Source: Flavobacterium sp. ALD4 (GTDB lineage: Bacteria; Bacteroidota; Bacteroidia; Flavobacteriales; Flavobacteriaceae). Taken from it: DNA of 64,000 nt. Below the pieces are notes generated by a model that did no database searches, had not been told where the DNA came from, and saw only the letters and a list, made by a program, of their open reading frames with translations. Positions 16,040 through 25,468 of this stretch are shown here, piece by piece. Position 1 is the stretch's first letter, and each line of letters opens with the position of its first letter. The stretch is from assembly GCF_002836475.1 (NCBI RefSeq), contig NZ_PJBJ01000030.1, positions 1,240,001 through 1,304,000 on the forward strand, given 5' to 3'. Both the position numbers and the translations under genes were made by a program.

Positions 16040-16690
16040 ACAGCGAGCTTTTTAAATGCCATGTTTTTGGAGAATAAAAAAATCCATCGTACTCAGCATA
16101 TTGTTGTTTGCTGCAAGTATTTTTGATCTGCTTCACAGAATTGAAGAAGCAGTTCTATTCCATCAGCTTTTGGTTTTAAGGTAGAATTTGTGGTTGTAGC
16201 TGTTTTTTACTACTGTGGAAAATTCAATTTCAGTAATTGCTTTTTTGAATTCCTCTTTTTCTTTTTTAAATAGATCTAAAACCATATCGCCAATTCGCAT
16301 CAAATTCATTCCGTTTTCAATTATCCCCATATTAACACCAATAACTTTTGGAGTGGTTGCATTTTTTTCTATTGCATAGTGGTCGTTTTTTTGTTTCCAC
16401 GTTTCATCCTTACTTAGTTTAAAAGATGGACTATTTCTAATAACTACTTCGTTTAATTCTTCTGCTTTTAGAATTAATTCAACGACTAATTCTTACTTTG
16501 GGAATAGTTTACGGTTAATTGTTGTTTTTTTATTTGATGTTCTTTTGATACAAATACTATCATATCATTCGTTTTTATAATAACTGAAAATTCTCCATTT
16601 GTATCAGAGACTACAAGTGTTTTTGTGCTCGCATTAATGACTTTGACTTTAGGGATTGCATAATTATTAAATACTATTCGCCAATATAAA
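16040..16690 (-). pseudogene. Carboxypeptidase-regulatory-like domain protein, frameshifted and 5' truncated
   Basis: Homologous text is spread over three minus frames. RIVFNNYAIPKVKVINASTK..TNGEFSV-type beta-sandwich sequence (16489-16690) is interrupted by TAG at 16486-16488. A shift restores ELVVELILKAEELNEVVI, ..TPKVIGVNMGIIENGMNLMR and EFSTVVKNSYNHKFYLKTK to about 16163. Another shift gives ADGIELLLQFCEAD and NMLSTMDFF near 16060-16150. The N-terminal signal peptide is absent: the surviving 5' end runs directly into the 3' end of the flavoprotein gene. Intact relatives are exported flavobacterial proteins with a CarboxypepD_reg-like domain and a final DFLF..NIEF-like end. It is clearly non-functional; the original role is unknown. 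Confidence 0.8.
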
Positions 16691-17875
16691 CCCACTTGTC
16701 CACGCATTCTGGAAATTAAATCCGCCGGTTATGGCATCAATATTCACGATTTCACCTGCAAAGTAAAGGTTTTCATGTAGCTTGCTTTCCATGGTTTTGA
16801 AGTTTACTTCTTTTAAATTGATTCCGCCTGCAGTCACAAACTCTTCTTTAAAAGTGCTTTTTCCGTTGACTTGAAAAGTACCATTTGTCAATTGATTGGA
16901 TAGGTTTTGGAGTTGTGTTTTGGATAAATCGGCCCATTTTGTTTCGGCGTCAATTCCTGAAGCCAACACTAAACTTTCCCACAAGCGGTTTGGGAAATCA
17001 AAATGGGATTTTTTGGAAACTGCTTTTTTCGCGTGTTCCTGTTTTAAGTCTTTTAGTGTTTTTTCGGCTTCGATGGTTTCTACATCATTCAGCCAATTGA
17101 CAAATATGGTAAACTGATAATTTTTGTCATGCAATATTCTTGCTCCCCAAGCAGAAAGTTTTAAAACAGCAGGGCCGCTCATTCCCCAATGGGTGATTAA
17201 TAATGGACCTGTAGAAGTTAGTTTAGTGTCTTTTACTTTTACGGTAACTTGTGCCGCTACACCGGGCAATTCTTTGATGCGGGGGTCTTTGATGTTGAAG
17301 GTAAATAGGGAAGGGACCGGGCTTACAATCGCATGACCGAAAGTCTGCAGCATTTCCCATATTTTTGGGTTGCTTCCTGTAGCTAAAATTAATTTTTCAG
17401 CGATATAATTCTCGTTTTGGGTTTCTATTTTCCAGACGTTTTCCTTCTTGAAAATAGATTGTACGCTTTGTCCTGTCAAGACTTCGATTCCCAGTTTCTG
17501 TGTTGCTTGTAAAAAACATTCGATAATAGTTTGTGATGAATTGGAAACGGGAAACATACGACCGTCGTCTTCAATCTTAAGTTCCACGCCATGTTTCTCA
17601 AACCATTCTATGGTGTCTCCAGAGGCAAACTGATGGAAAGGACCGCGTAGTTCTTTTTCACCGCGCGGATAATATTTCACCAATTCGTTGGGTTCAAAAC
17701 AGGCGTGGGTAACATTACAACGTCCTCCGCCAGAAATACGGACTTTTTGGAGTACTTCGGCACCACGTTCTAGAATTGCTACTTTTAATTTAGGATTTTT
17801 CTCCACAATATTGATTGCTGTAAAAAAACCTGCTGCTCCACCACCTACTATTATTATATCAAAATTTTGGTTCAT
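16667..17875 (-). CDS. BaiN/HI0933-family FAD-dependent oxidoreductase
   Basis: A 402-residue flavoprotein of full family length. The N-terminal dinucleotide fold is IIVGGGAAGFFTAINI at residues 8-23; VRISGGGRCNVTHACF near 45 is the family hallmark. ILATGSNPKIWEMLQTFGHA near 165 and the C-terminal LYFAGEIVNIDAITGGFNFQ (FAD site) are also present. It is probably a cytoplasmic oxidoreductase; substrates of most members are unknown. The last 24 bases overlap the 5' end of the broken gene downstream. The start overlaps the stop of the upstream phosphodiesterase gene by 4 bp (ATGA), so the two are translated from one message. Confidence 0.9.
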   Translation of the reverse strand: MNQNFDIIIVGGGAAGFFTAINIVEKNPKLKVAILERGAEVLQKVRISGGGRCNVTHACFEPNELVKYYPRGEKELRGPFHQFASGDTIEWFEKHGVELKIEDDGRMFPVSNSSQTIIECFLQATQKLGIEVLTGQSVQSIFKKENVWKIETQNENYIAEKLILATGSNPKIWEMLQTFGHAIVSPVPSLFTFNIKDPRIKELPGVAAQVTVKVKDTKLTSTGPLLITHWGMSGPAVLKLSAWGARILHDKNYQFTIFVNWLNDVETIEAEKTLKDLKQEHAKKAVSKKSHFDFPNRLWESLVLASGIDAETKWADLSKTQLQNLSNQLTNGTFQVNGKSTFKEEFVTAGGINLKEVNFKTMESKLHENLYFAGEIVNIDAITGGFNFQNAWTSGFILANSI

Positions 17876-18549
17876 ATTCTATCTGGAAAATCGCTGATGA
17901 TTCCGTTTACGTTAAATGATTTTATTTTTTTTATGTCTTCTGGCTCGTTGACTGTCCAAGGGAAAACTTCGAATCCTTTTTCCTGTATTTGAGCCGTGTT
18001 TTCTGCGGTCAGTAAATGGTGGTGGGGATGAATTGATTTTGCTTGAATAAATTTGGCGAAAGCCAAAGTCAGATCCAAATTTATTTCGCTTAATACACCG
18101 ATGCGTATTTCCCAATTTAGGAGTGCAACTTTTTGCAAAGCCGTCCAATCAAAACTGGAAACTACAAATTGGCTGTAATTCCAATGCTTTTCTACAATAA
18201 ATTTTTCTATTAAATCGACTACTTTATCAATAGTTTCATAGCTTTTCAATTCAATATTAACATCACATCGTTGATCAATGAGGTTTAATACTTCGGTTAA
18301 AGTGGGGATGCGCTGGTCTTTTTCAATGTGGAATCGCTTTAGTTCCGGCAGTGAAAATTGGTTTACAGCACCCTTTCCATTGGTTGTCCGGTCAACTGTC
18401 TCGTCATGAATGACCATTAACTCACCATCTGCACTTAAATGTACATCTAGTTCAATTCGATCCACATGTAGGTCTATTGCTTTCTGGAAACCAAGAAGGG
18501 TATTCTCCGGTTCATGACCTCTAGCGCCACGATGACCTATTTTTAACAT
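17872..18549 (-). CDS. Glycerophosphodiester phosphodiesterase
   Basis: A 225-residue GDPD-family protein. The catalytic His-Arg is in IGHRGARGHEPENTLLGF (residues 4-21), with the metal-binding pair in RIELDVHLSADGELMVIHDE near 32-51, then VDRTTNGKG and the EVLNLIDQRCDVNIELKS block near 86-103. No signal peptide, so it is probably cytoplasmic. The family hydrolyses glycerophosphodiesters to glycerol-3-phosphate and an alcohol. It overlaps the flavoprotein gene by 4 bp. A TACCTTTG box at 18565-18572 fits the -7 element, with the start codon only about 16 bases further on. Confidence 0.9.
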   Translation of the reverse strand: MLKIGHRGARGHEPENTLLGFQKAIDLHVDRIELDVHLSADGELMVIHDETVDRTTNGKGAVNQFSLPELKRFHIEKDQRIPTLTEVLNLIDQRCDVNIELKSYETIDKVVDLIEKFIVEKHWNYSQFVVSSFDWTALQKVALLNWEIRIGVLSEINLDLTLAFAKFIQAKSIHPHHHLLTAENTAQIQEKGFEVFPWTVNEPEDIKKIKSFNVNGIISDFPDRI

Positions 18550-18581
18550 TGGATTGATTTTTTACAAAGGTAACATAAATA

Positions 18582-18615
18582 AAAAAGCACGAACCGGAAT
18601 CGATTCGTGCTTTTT
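18582..18615 (-). terminator. Terminator of the alpha-amylase gene
   Basis: AAAAAGCACGAA (18582-18593) pairs perfectly with TTCGTGCTTTTT (18604-18615), with a 10-base loop, 16 bp past the stop at 18632. Confidence 0.9.
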
Positions 18616-18631
18616 GTATAACAATGTATAT

Positions 18632-20296
18632 TTATCTTTTTTCCAGTAATACGATATCGAAATCAGTTTTGATTTTAATTCTACCTTTAGAGACTTCAAC
18701 GATTTTTCCAGAATAAGCATCTCTAACTCGGGTTCCGTCTGCGAATACAGCGGACACGTCCATTACTTTTCTACCAATAGGTAAATCCAATCCAATGAAG
18801 ACTCGGTCTTTATAAGCTCCTTTAGAATACGTTCTGGAAAAAGTATAGGGTTGTGCTGAAATTTCCTGGTGTACACCAGCACCTATAGCGGGGTGGTTTT
18901 TACGAAATTTCCCTAGTTTTCTCCAATGTGCGAGTGTTTTTTTTGTCGCAGGATTGTTTTTAATAGCATTCCAATTCATAAATGAACGTAAGGTGGCGTC
19001 TCCTTGAGTTCCTTCAATTACTAGAGAACGAGCACTTTCATCACCATAGAATACCTGAGCAGTTCCCGGAGAAAGTAAAAGTTTTGTACCTGCTTCAATA
19101 GTTCTGGTTCGTTTGGCGTCGAAGGGACCACCGTCATCATGAGAAGACAAATAGTTCAAAACACTATTTCCTTTCAATTCTCCGTTTAAAATAGCAGAGT
19201 ATTTTGAGAATATAAATTCGTAGTCTTTTTGGGCGTCATATTTGAATTCAAAATTAATCATGCTGTTAAAACCATTTTCGTAATAATTCACTTTTTTATC
19301 CCCAAAATCAAAGGTTGTACCGGCACTAATGTTATAGTTGTATACTTCGGCAATGGAGTAAAAAGAGTTGTTGTCTAACACTTTTGTTGGATTATTTTTC
19401 TTCCAAGTGGCAAAAGCATATTCGCTTTGGGTTTTGAAATCAGCCCAGACACTTGCTTCCGTATGTTTTACTGTATCAGCGCGGTATCCGTCAATTCCAT
19501 AATCAGCGATATAGTCTGTCAGCCATTTGATGATATAGTAACGTGGTGTTTTTGGATAACCAGTGCGTTTGAAAAAAGCGTCTAATTCTTCCATTTCTAT
19601 TTCGTAACGCCCTTCTTTTTTCCATTTTTCTATCAAAAAAGGAGGGAGGTCAACATTCTGTGTGCTCTCTGTTCTTATGTCTGGAAGATTAGCTACTAAT
19701 GTACATTCCGTAGTGTTCTGATAGTTCTTATAATCGCAAACAGGACTGGTGCGCACCCAGTAATTTGGCCATGCAACATCTGTTTCTGTAACGGGCCCAG
19801 TATGATTAATTACACCGTCAAGTACGATTCTTATTCCATGGGCATGTGCTTTTTTAACTAAGTTGGCCAAGTCTGCTTTTGTTCCAAAGTTGGGGTCTAA
19901 AGCCGTCCAATCTTTTGCCCAATACCCGTGAAAAGGATAGCTTAAGCCGGTACCTTCATCTACGGCATCATGAATTTGTTCCACTATTGGTGTAAACCAA
20001 ATAGCATTGATACCTAATTTATCGAAATAGCCTTCGTCAATTTTTTTTGTGATTCCTTTAATGTCACCTCCTTCAAAACCGCGCAGTTTTCCGGTAGTTT
20101 TGGTTCTGTTGAAGTTGGTATCATTCGATTTGTCTCCATTGTAGAAACGATCTGTCATTAAGAAATAGACAGAAGCCGCTTCCCAAACAAAGGGCACTTT
20201 TTTCTTAGTTTTTTTTTCTGAGACTGATTGAGTTGTTGTGCAACCCACAAGAATGGTCAGGGTTAACAGGAGAAGTGCGTTTGAATATTTTGTCAT
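18632..20296 (-). CDS. GH13 alpha-amylase lipoprotein
   Basis: A 554-residue GH13 enzyme. MTKYSNALLLLTLTILVGC is a lipoprotein signal (lipobox LVGC, Cys 19), so it sits in the periplasm or on the outer membrane. Catalytic regions in order: LDGVINHTGP (region I) near residue 160, GYRADTVKH near 270 (nucleophile Asp), IAEVYNY near 316 (acid/base Glu), and LSSHDDGGPFD near 387 (transition-state Asp). A beta-sandwich C-terminal domain follows. It should cut alpha-1,4-glucans. It is the second gene after the neopullulanase-like gene on the same strand (166 bp gap) and has its own -7-like box TACTTTTG at 20334-20341. Strong terminator after it. Confidence 0.9.
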   Translation of the reverse strand: MTKYSNALLLLTLTILVGCTTTQSVSEKKTKKKVPFVWEAASVYFLMTDRFYNGDKSNDTNFNRTKTTGKLRGFEGGDIKGITKKIDEGYFDKLGINAIWFTPIVEQIHDAVDEGTGLSYPFHGYWAKDWTALDPNFGTKADLANLVKKAHAHGIRIVLDGVINHTGPVTETDVAWPNYWVRTSPVCDYKNYQNTTECTLVANLPDIRTESTQNVDLPPFLIEKWKKEGRYEIEMEELDAFFKRTGYPKTPRYYIIKWLTDYIADYGIDGYRADTVKHTEASVWADFKTQSEYAFATWKKNNPTKVLDNNSFYSIAEVYNYNISAGTTFDFGDKKVNYYENGFNSMINFEFKYDAQKDYEFIFSKYSAILNGELKGNSVLNYLSSHDDGGPFDAKRTRTIEAGTKLLLSPGTAQVFYGDESARSLVIEGTQGDATLRSFMNWNAIKNNPATKKTLAHWRKLGKFRKNHPAIGAGVHQEISAQPYTFSRTYSKGAYKDRVFIGLDLPIGRKVMDVSAVFADGTRVRDAYSGKIVEVSKGRIKIKTDFDIVLLEKR

Positions 20297-20462
20297 TATT
20301 ATATAACTGATTTTTGATTTAATCTATTGTTCGCAAAAGTACTTAAAACGATACACTTTAGAGGCTCGTAGCTTTCGATTCTGTAACTGTTTTGACGCAG
20401 ACTCTCCAGATTAGATAGTTATAATCTATGGTTTTTTGGTGGTTGCCTACTTTCTCTATGAT

Positions 20463-22340
20463 TTATTTTAGTTCTAATATGACAACCGACTTTGGTTCCA
20501 AGATAATTTCTTTAGAAATGTCGAAAGTGAGGTCGCTTAAAATATCTTTCCCTGTTGTGTATGCTTTTATGCTTTCCTGGAAACGGGTAGTGTTGATAGT
20601 TTGGATCTCGTTGCTGTTGTTTATCAGGACCATAACCGTTTTGTTGTCGGTATATCTGAAATAAACATAGACATTGTTTTCAGGAATATAATGTGTCATT
20701 TTACCAAAATGTACCGCTTCGTTGGTTTTTCTCCATTGGAACAGTTTAGAAGTAAAATCAAAATATTGATTTTGGTCAAAAGTACGGCCTTCTTTAGTAA
20801 AAGCATTGTTTGCATCGCCTAACCATCCTCCGGGGAAATCTTGACGAATGTCAGCATCTCCTTTATCCTTATCACCGCTCATGCCAATTTCGCTACCATA
20901 ATACAATTGCGGAATCCCGCGGACAGTTGCTATAAGTGCCATGGTCATCTGGTATTTTCTAAAATCATTCTTATAGACTTCATTGATGCGATTCGTATCA
21001 TGATTTTCGGCAAAAACCATAATGTTATTAATGTTGGGATATAAAAAATCATTAGCGAAATTATCATATACTTTTACCATTCCTTTGTCCCAGGATCCAT
21101 CATCTTCACTGAAAACGGTGCCAATAGCATCGAATAGCGTAAAGTCCATAACACTCGGCAAGTAAGAATTATAGTTTTTTATAGCACCAATTTTACTGTC
21201 TTTTTGCCAATACGCCATTTGTGCTTGGCTTTGCATCCAGATTTCGCCCACAATATTGAAATTTGGGTACTCGTCTGTGATTGCTTTTGTCCAAGATGCA
21301 ATTCCGGTAGGGTCAGAATAGTTATAGGTATCGACTCTGAAACCGTCGAGGTCTGCATACTCAATCCACCAGATAGCATTTTGTTTTAGGTAGTTTAATA
21401 CTAAAGGATTCGATTGGTTTAAATCAGGCATTGTATTAACAAACCAACCATTGAGACAAATTTTAGTATCTATTTTTGAGGCGTTAATATCGTTTATCGT
21501 AGAGCGTTTATGATTCGTTTGTGTATAGTTTTCAAATTGATGAATCCAGTCTTGTGTTGGTAAATCGTTCATCATCCAATGTTCAATTCCCCAATGATTG
21601 ACAACATAGTCCATAACTAATTTCATGTCTTTTTTATGCATCTCAGAGGCTAAACGCACGTAATCAGCATTTGTTCCGTAACGGGGGTCAATCTTATAAA
21701 CATCAGATTGAGCATAGGTGTGATAGGAGTACGCTCTGTCATTATCTTCACATAGCGGTGTGCTCCAGATCGCTGTTGCTCCAAGAGAGGAGATGTAATC
21801 TAAGTTTTTTATTATCCCTTGAATGTCGCCGCCGTGTCTTCCGCCGGGTAAATCGCGATTGTATTTTTCTTTTGTAGTAGCATCGCTATCGTTTTTTGGA
21901 TTACCATTAGCAAAACGATCGGGCATGATAAGATAGAGCATGTCTGACGCATTGAAGCTTTTACGTTCTGCTGATTTTTCTCTCCTATTCCTTAGGCTGT
22001 ACTTATGTGTAAAAGCAATTTGATTATTCTTCTTAAACGAAAAGATGATTTCAGCAGCAGCAACATCTTTAGTGTTGACGGTAACAAATAAATAATTCGG
22101 GTTCTCTGTCTTTTTTATGTTGGTGATGGCAACGGAATTTGAAGTCGTGACTTCGTATTGCACTATGTTTTTACCATAAAACAAAATCTGTAATTCCGGA
22201 TTGTGCATTCCGGCATACCAGAAGGGTGGTTCGACCCTGTCGATTTGTGCATTTATGGTTAGAGACATAAAAAAAAGGATGAAGGTTATACTTTTTATTA
22301 AAGATGTATTTCCTATTGAAATCGAGGTAAATTTATTCAT
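20463..22340 (-). CDS. SusA-like GH13 neopullulanase/cyclomaltodextrinase
   Basis: A 625-residue periplasmic GH13 enzyme with a signal peptide (..ITFILFFMSLTINAQ, cleavage after about residue 32). Residues 35-120 are an N-terminal beta-sandwich (EPPFWYAGMHNPELQILFYG), typical of cyclomaltodextrinase/neopullulanase members. The TIM barrel starts with LYLIMPDRFANGNPKND and contains MDYVVNHWG (region I), LDGFRVDTYNY near 335 (nucleophile), NIVGEIWMQ near 365 (acid/base), and VFAENHDTNR near 446. It would degrade maltooligosaccharides or cyclodextrins imported by a Sus-type system. No SusC/SusD or SusR gene is in the window. An amylase stump on the other strand to the right suggests a once larger locus. 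Confidence 0.9.
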   Translation of the reverse strand: MNKFTSISIGNTSLIKSITFILFFMSLTINAQIDRVEPPFWYAGMHNPELQILFYGKNIVQYEVTTSNSVAITNIKKTENPNYLFVTVNTKDVAAAEIIFSFKKNNQIAFTHKYSLRNRREKSAERKSFNASDMLYLIMPDRFANGNPKNDSDATTKEKYNRDLPGGRHGGDIQGIIKNLDYISSLGATAIWSTPLCEDNDRAYSYHTYAQSDVYKIDPRYGTNADYVRLASEMHKKDMKLVMDYVVNHWGIEHWMMNDLPTQDWIHQFENYTQTNHKRSTINDINASKIDTKICLNGWFVNTMPDLNQSNPLVLNYLKQNAIWWIEYADLDGFRVDTYNYSDPTGIASWTKAITDEYPNFNIVGEIWMQSQAQMAYWQKDSKIGAIKNYNSYLPSVMDFTLFDAIGTVFSEDDGSWDKGMVKVYDNFANDFLYPNINNIMVFAENHDTNRINEVYKNDFRKYQMTMALIATVRGIPQLYYGSEIGMSGDKDKGDADIRQDFPGGWLGDANNAFTKEGRTFDQNQYFDFTSKLFQWRKTNEAVHFGKMTHYIPENNVYVYFRYTDNKTVMVLINNSNEIQTINTTRFQESIKAYTTGKDILSDLTFDISKEIILEPKSVVILELK

Positions 22341-22471
22341 ATTTAAGCATATAATGATTAATATTAAATTTATTTTCAGGCAATGAAGCTATGAATGCAG
22401 CTACTCTAAACGCTTGTGTTATTCTCGTTTTAGTGATGCCCAATTTTTAAGTAGCTCTTAAATCAATTAAA

Positions 22472-22495
22472 CAATCCCAATAGATATTGGGATTG
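22472..22495. repeat. Perfect 11-bp palindrome
   Basis: CAATCCCAATA-ga-TATTGGGATTG lies between the divergent susA-like gene and the amylase remnant. It has no T-run. It resembles the short dispersed palindromes of the TCCCGATA..TATCGGGA kind seen between flavobacterial genes, or a leftover regulatory site. Confidence 0.5.
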
Positions 22496-22560
22496 CGTGT
22501 TAGCCATATTTCGCTTTTACTTAAGTGAAAGAATAGTCTACAAGTTCTTTACAATTAATT

Positions 22561-23433
22561 TTGTGTTACTGCAACCGAATTATTTGGGGATCCAGTAACA
22601 ATACAAATCCTGCGCATGACGTAAAAACAGTAGATGTGGCTTTGTCAAGAATGTCAGCTATTGGAGCCGTTTCTTTATTGGTTCCAGGACCAAAAATGAT
22701 CTATCATTTTGGAGAATTAGGCTGGGACACGTCTATATTTAGTTGTAATAATGGAACGGTAAATACGCCTAATGATGCTATTCCCGGAGATTGTAAATTG
22801 GACACAAAACCACAACCACAATGGACGAATAATTGGTTAGCAAACAACAATAGAAATAAAATTTATACGGATTGGGCAAAGATGATTAGTTTGAAAACAA
22901 CGGAGGCTGTTTTTACTGGTACGGCAACGATGAACAATAGCTCGTCCTTATCACAAACTATTAAAATTACAAACTCAGCTCTTGCAAGTACGCAGCTTAA
23001 AAACGTTTTGGTACTTGCCAATTTTGATGTAACTGCTAAGGCTATCGCTACTGGTTTTCCATATCCTGGAACATGGTATAATCTGATGGATAATACTACT
23101 ATTAATGTAACGGATACATCGGCACCCATTACAGTTGAAGCTGGTGGTTTTAGAATTTATGGAAACAAAGTAGCCTTTTTGGCAATAGCTAAATATGAAG
23201 GCGCGTCAGAGATTTATTTGTACCCTAATCCAGCTTCTAATTACTTTACTTTAAATACAAATACCACTGAAGTTCAGGTTTTTTCAATGGCAGGACAATT
23301 AGTGAAAAGTTTTGAGACGACTCATTCCAAAGATACTCCCGATGCTATCAGGGATTTGAGTAAAGGGCTTTACATTGTGAAAGCAGTAAATGAAAACAAT
23401 GAAGTTCAAGTGATGAAATTTATAAAAGAATAA
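22561..23433 (+). pseudogene. 3' remnant of a secreted GH13 alpha-amylase with type IX sorting domain
   Basis: The frame is open to 23433 but has no ATG at its beginning; only a TTG at 22561 opens it, and homology appears to begin mid-domain. The preserved part includes ALSRMSAIGAVSLLVPGPKM and IYHFGELGWD (end of a GH13 barrel), NRNKIYTDWAKMISLK, and a beta-sandwich domain. Last comes a type A T9SS sorting domain (EIYLYPNPASNYFTLNT near 218, GLYIVKAVNENN, ending VQVMKFIKE). The catalytic aspartates and glutamate, the signal peptide and about two thirds of the enzyme are missing. It is therefore the stump of a cell-surface amylase deleted from the starch locus. It is followed by its own terminator. 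Confidence 0.82.
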
Positions 23434-23451
23434 TGTTTGGTTTTATTTCTG

Positions 23452-23482
23452 AAAAAGCTGTCCCTTAAAAGGCAGCTTTTTT
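23452..23482 (+). terminator. Terminator after the amylase remnant
   Basis: AAAAAGCTG (23452-23460) and CAGCTTTTTT (23473-23482) with a 12-base loop. Its preservation fits loss of only the 5' part of the gene. Confidence 0.8.
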
Positions 23483-23488
23483 ATACAA

Positions 23489-23518
23489 AAAAACTGCTCC
23501 ATAAATGAAGCAGTTTTT
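23489..23518 (-). terminator. Terminator of the acetate operon
   Basis: AAAAACTGCT (23489-23498) and AGCAGTTTTT (23509-23518) form a 10-bp stem with T-run on the minus strand, 26 bp past the acs stop. It faces the plus-strand terminator next to it. Confidence 0.85.
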
Positions 23519-23544
23519 AAACAAATTATAGCTAATGAAGAAGA

Positions 23545-25452
23545 TTAAACTTTACCGTTCTTTATTTCTTCCACAATTTCCGGATTCAATAAAGTGGAGG
23601 TATCTCCAAAATTCGAATAATCACCTTCAGCTATTTTACGCAAGATTCTACGCATAATTTTGCCTGAACGTGTTTTAGGTAAACCAGACACAAATTGAAT
23701 TTTATCTAACTTGGCGATAGGCCCGATTTGGTTAGACACTTGCTGGTTGATTTCCTTGATTAGATTTGCTCTATCGCGAGACTCTCCAGTTTCTTTTAGA
23801 ATAACAAAGCCATATAATGCATTCCCTTTGATGTCATGAGGGAAACCTACAATCGCTGACTCAGCAACTGCCGGATGCTCGTTAATCGCATCTTCAATGG
23901 GAGCGGTGCCCAGGTTGTGACCTGAAACGATAACAACGTCATCAACACGGCCTGTAATTCTGTAATACCCCACTTCATCACGTAAAGCTCCGTCACCGGT
24001 GAAATATTTACCTGGAAAGGCAGTAAAATAGGTTTCTTTATAACGCTGATGATCACCCCAAATAGTTCTGGCAATTCCTGGCCATGGATATTTAATACAT
24101 AAACTACCGACTACTTGATTACCTTCTATTTCGTTCCTTTTTTCATCCATCAATACGGGTTGGATTCCTGGTAATGGTAGTGTAGCATACGTTGGTTTAG
24201 TAGGAGTCACAAATGGGATAGGGGAAATCATGATACCTCCTGTTTCCGTTTGCCACCACGTGTCGACTACGGGACATCTTTTACCGCCAACATGGTCGTT
24301 GTACCAATGCCAAGCTTCTTCATTTATAGGTTCTCCTACAGAGCCAATTACTTTTAAGGTTTCTAATTGGTATTTTTGCACGTAATCTAAACTCTCTTTT
24401 GCCAAAGCACGAATAGCAGTTGGCGCAGTATAGAATTGTGTTACTTTGTGTTTAACAATAACTTCCCAAAAACGACTGTAATCTGGATAAGAAGGAACTC
24501 CTTCAAAAATTACCGTTGTAGCTCCGTTCAATAAAGGACCGTAGAGAATGTACGAATGTCCAGTAATCCAACCAATATCTGCAGTACACCAGAAAATATC
24601 GTTGTCTTCATAATTAAATACATTTTTAAAAGTATAGGCTGTGTACACCATATATCCCGCTGTGGTATGTACCATTCCCTTGGGTTTACCTGTGGAACCG
24701 GATGTGTAGAGTATAAACAAAGGATCTTCAGCATCCATGATTTCTGCCGTATTATTGTCTGAAGCTGTATCTAAAAGGGGTTGCAACCATTGGTCACGTC
24801 CTTCCTTCATGTTTATGGTGCTGTTGGTTCTTTTGACCACTAATACGCTAGCAACACAAGGAGTGTTTACTAATGCTTCATCGATTATTCCTTTTAAATC
24901 AATCGTTTTGTTTCCACGATATCCACCGTCTGAAGTGATGACCATTTTACAGTCACTGTCATTTATTCTGGTGGCCACTGCTGATGCTGAAAATCCAGCG
25001 AAAACAACAGAATGTATGGCTCCAATTCTGGCACAGGCCAAAGTGGCAATTGCTAGTTCAGGAATCATCGGGAGATAGATACAAACACGATCTCCTTTTT
25101 CTACTCCTTGTTCCCGCAATACATTTGCCATTTTACAAACGCGTTGGTGCAGTTCCGTATAGGAAATATGTAACGCTTCTTCGCCAGGGTCGTTTGGTTC
25201 AAAAATGATTGCGGTTTTGTCTCCTTTTTTGGCAAGGTGTCTGTCAATACAATTTTTAGTAATATTGACTTTAGCATCGACAAACCATTTTATATCGGCT
25301 TCTGCCATATTGAAATCAACTACTTTTTCCCATTCTTGGTACCAGGTAAAGTTTTCGGAAGCAATTTTGTCCCAGAACTTTCTTGGCTCACGAACTGATT
25401 TTTTATATTCTTTAAAGTATTCTTCGAGATTATTAATTTTATAGCGGCTCAT
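23545..25452 (-). CDS. acs: Acetyl-CoA synthetase
   Basis: A 635-residue AMP-forming acetate-CoA ligase of usual length. It has the AMP-binding signature YTSGSTGKPKGMVHT near 262, the DTWWQTETGGIM block near 408 with the acetate-pocket tryptophan, YFTGDGALRDEVGYYRITGR near 498, and the regulatory lysine motif LPKTRSGKIMRRILR near 600 (Lys acetylation site of the family). It makes acetyl-CoA from acetate, ATP and CoA in the cytoplasm. It is the last gene of a run on the minus strand that also encodes the porin, symporter, sensor kinase and a second acyl-CoA synthetase 16 bp upstream, so uptake and activation are co-expressed by position. Confidence 0.96.
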   Translation of the reverse strand: MSRYKINNLEEYFKEYKKSVREPRKFWDKIASENFTWYQEWEKVVDFNMAEADIKWFVDAKVNITKNCIDRHLAKKGDKTAIIFEPNDPGEEALHISYTELHQRVCKMANVLREQGVEKGDRVCIYLPMIPELAIATLACARIGAIHSVVFAGFSASAVATRINDSDCKMVITSDGGYRGNKTIDLKGIIDEALVNTPCVASVLVVKRTNSTINMKEGRDQWLQPLLDTASDNNTAEIMDAEDPLFILYTSGSTGKPKGMVHTTAGYMVYTAYTFKNVFNYEDNDIFWCTADIGWITGHSYILYGPLLNGATTVIFEGVPSYPDYSRFWEVIVKHKVTQFYTAPTAIRALAKESLDYVQKYQLETLKVIGSVGEPINEEAWHWYNDHVGGKRCPVVDTWWQTETGGIMISPIPFVTPTKPTYATLPLPGIQPVLMDEKRNEIEGNQVVGSLCIKYPWPGIARTIWGDHQRYKETYFTAFPGKYFTGDGALRDEVGYYRITGRVDDVVIVSGHNLGTAPIEDAINEHPAVAESAIVGFPHDIKGNALYGFVILKETGESRDRANLIKEINQQVSNQIGPIAKLDKIQFVSGLPKTRSGKIMRRILRKIAEGDYSNFGDTSTLLNPEIVEEIKNGKV

Positions 25453-25468
25453 AGTTTGCTGGATATAT

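Noticed and set aside
16486..16707. 73-codon ORF as a separate gene
   Set aside because: Its start lies inside the flavoprotein gene and its text is the first piece of a frameshifted CarboxypepD_reg-like pseudogene.
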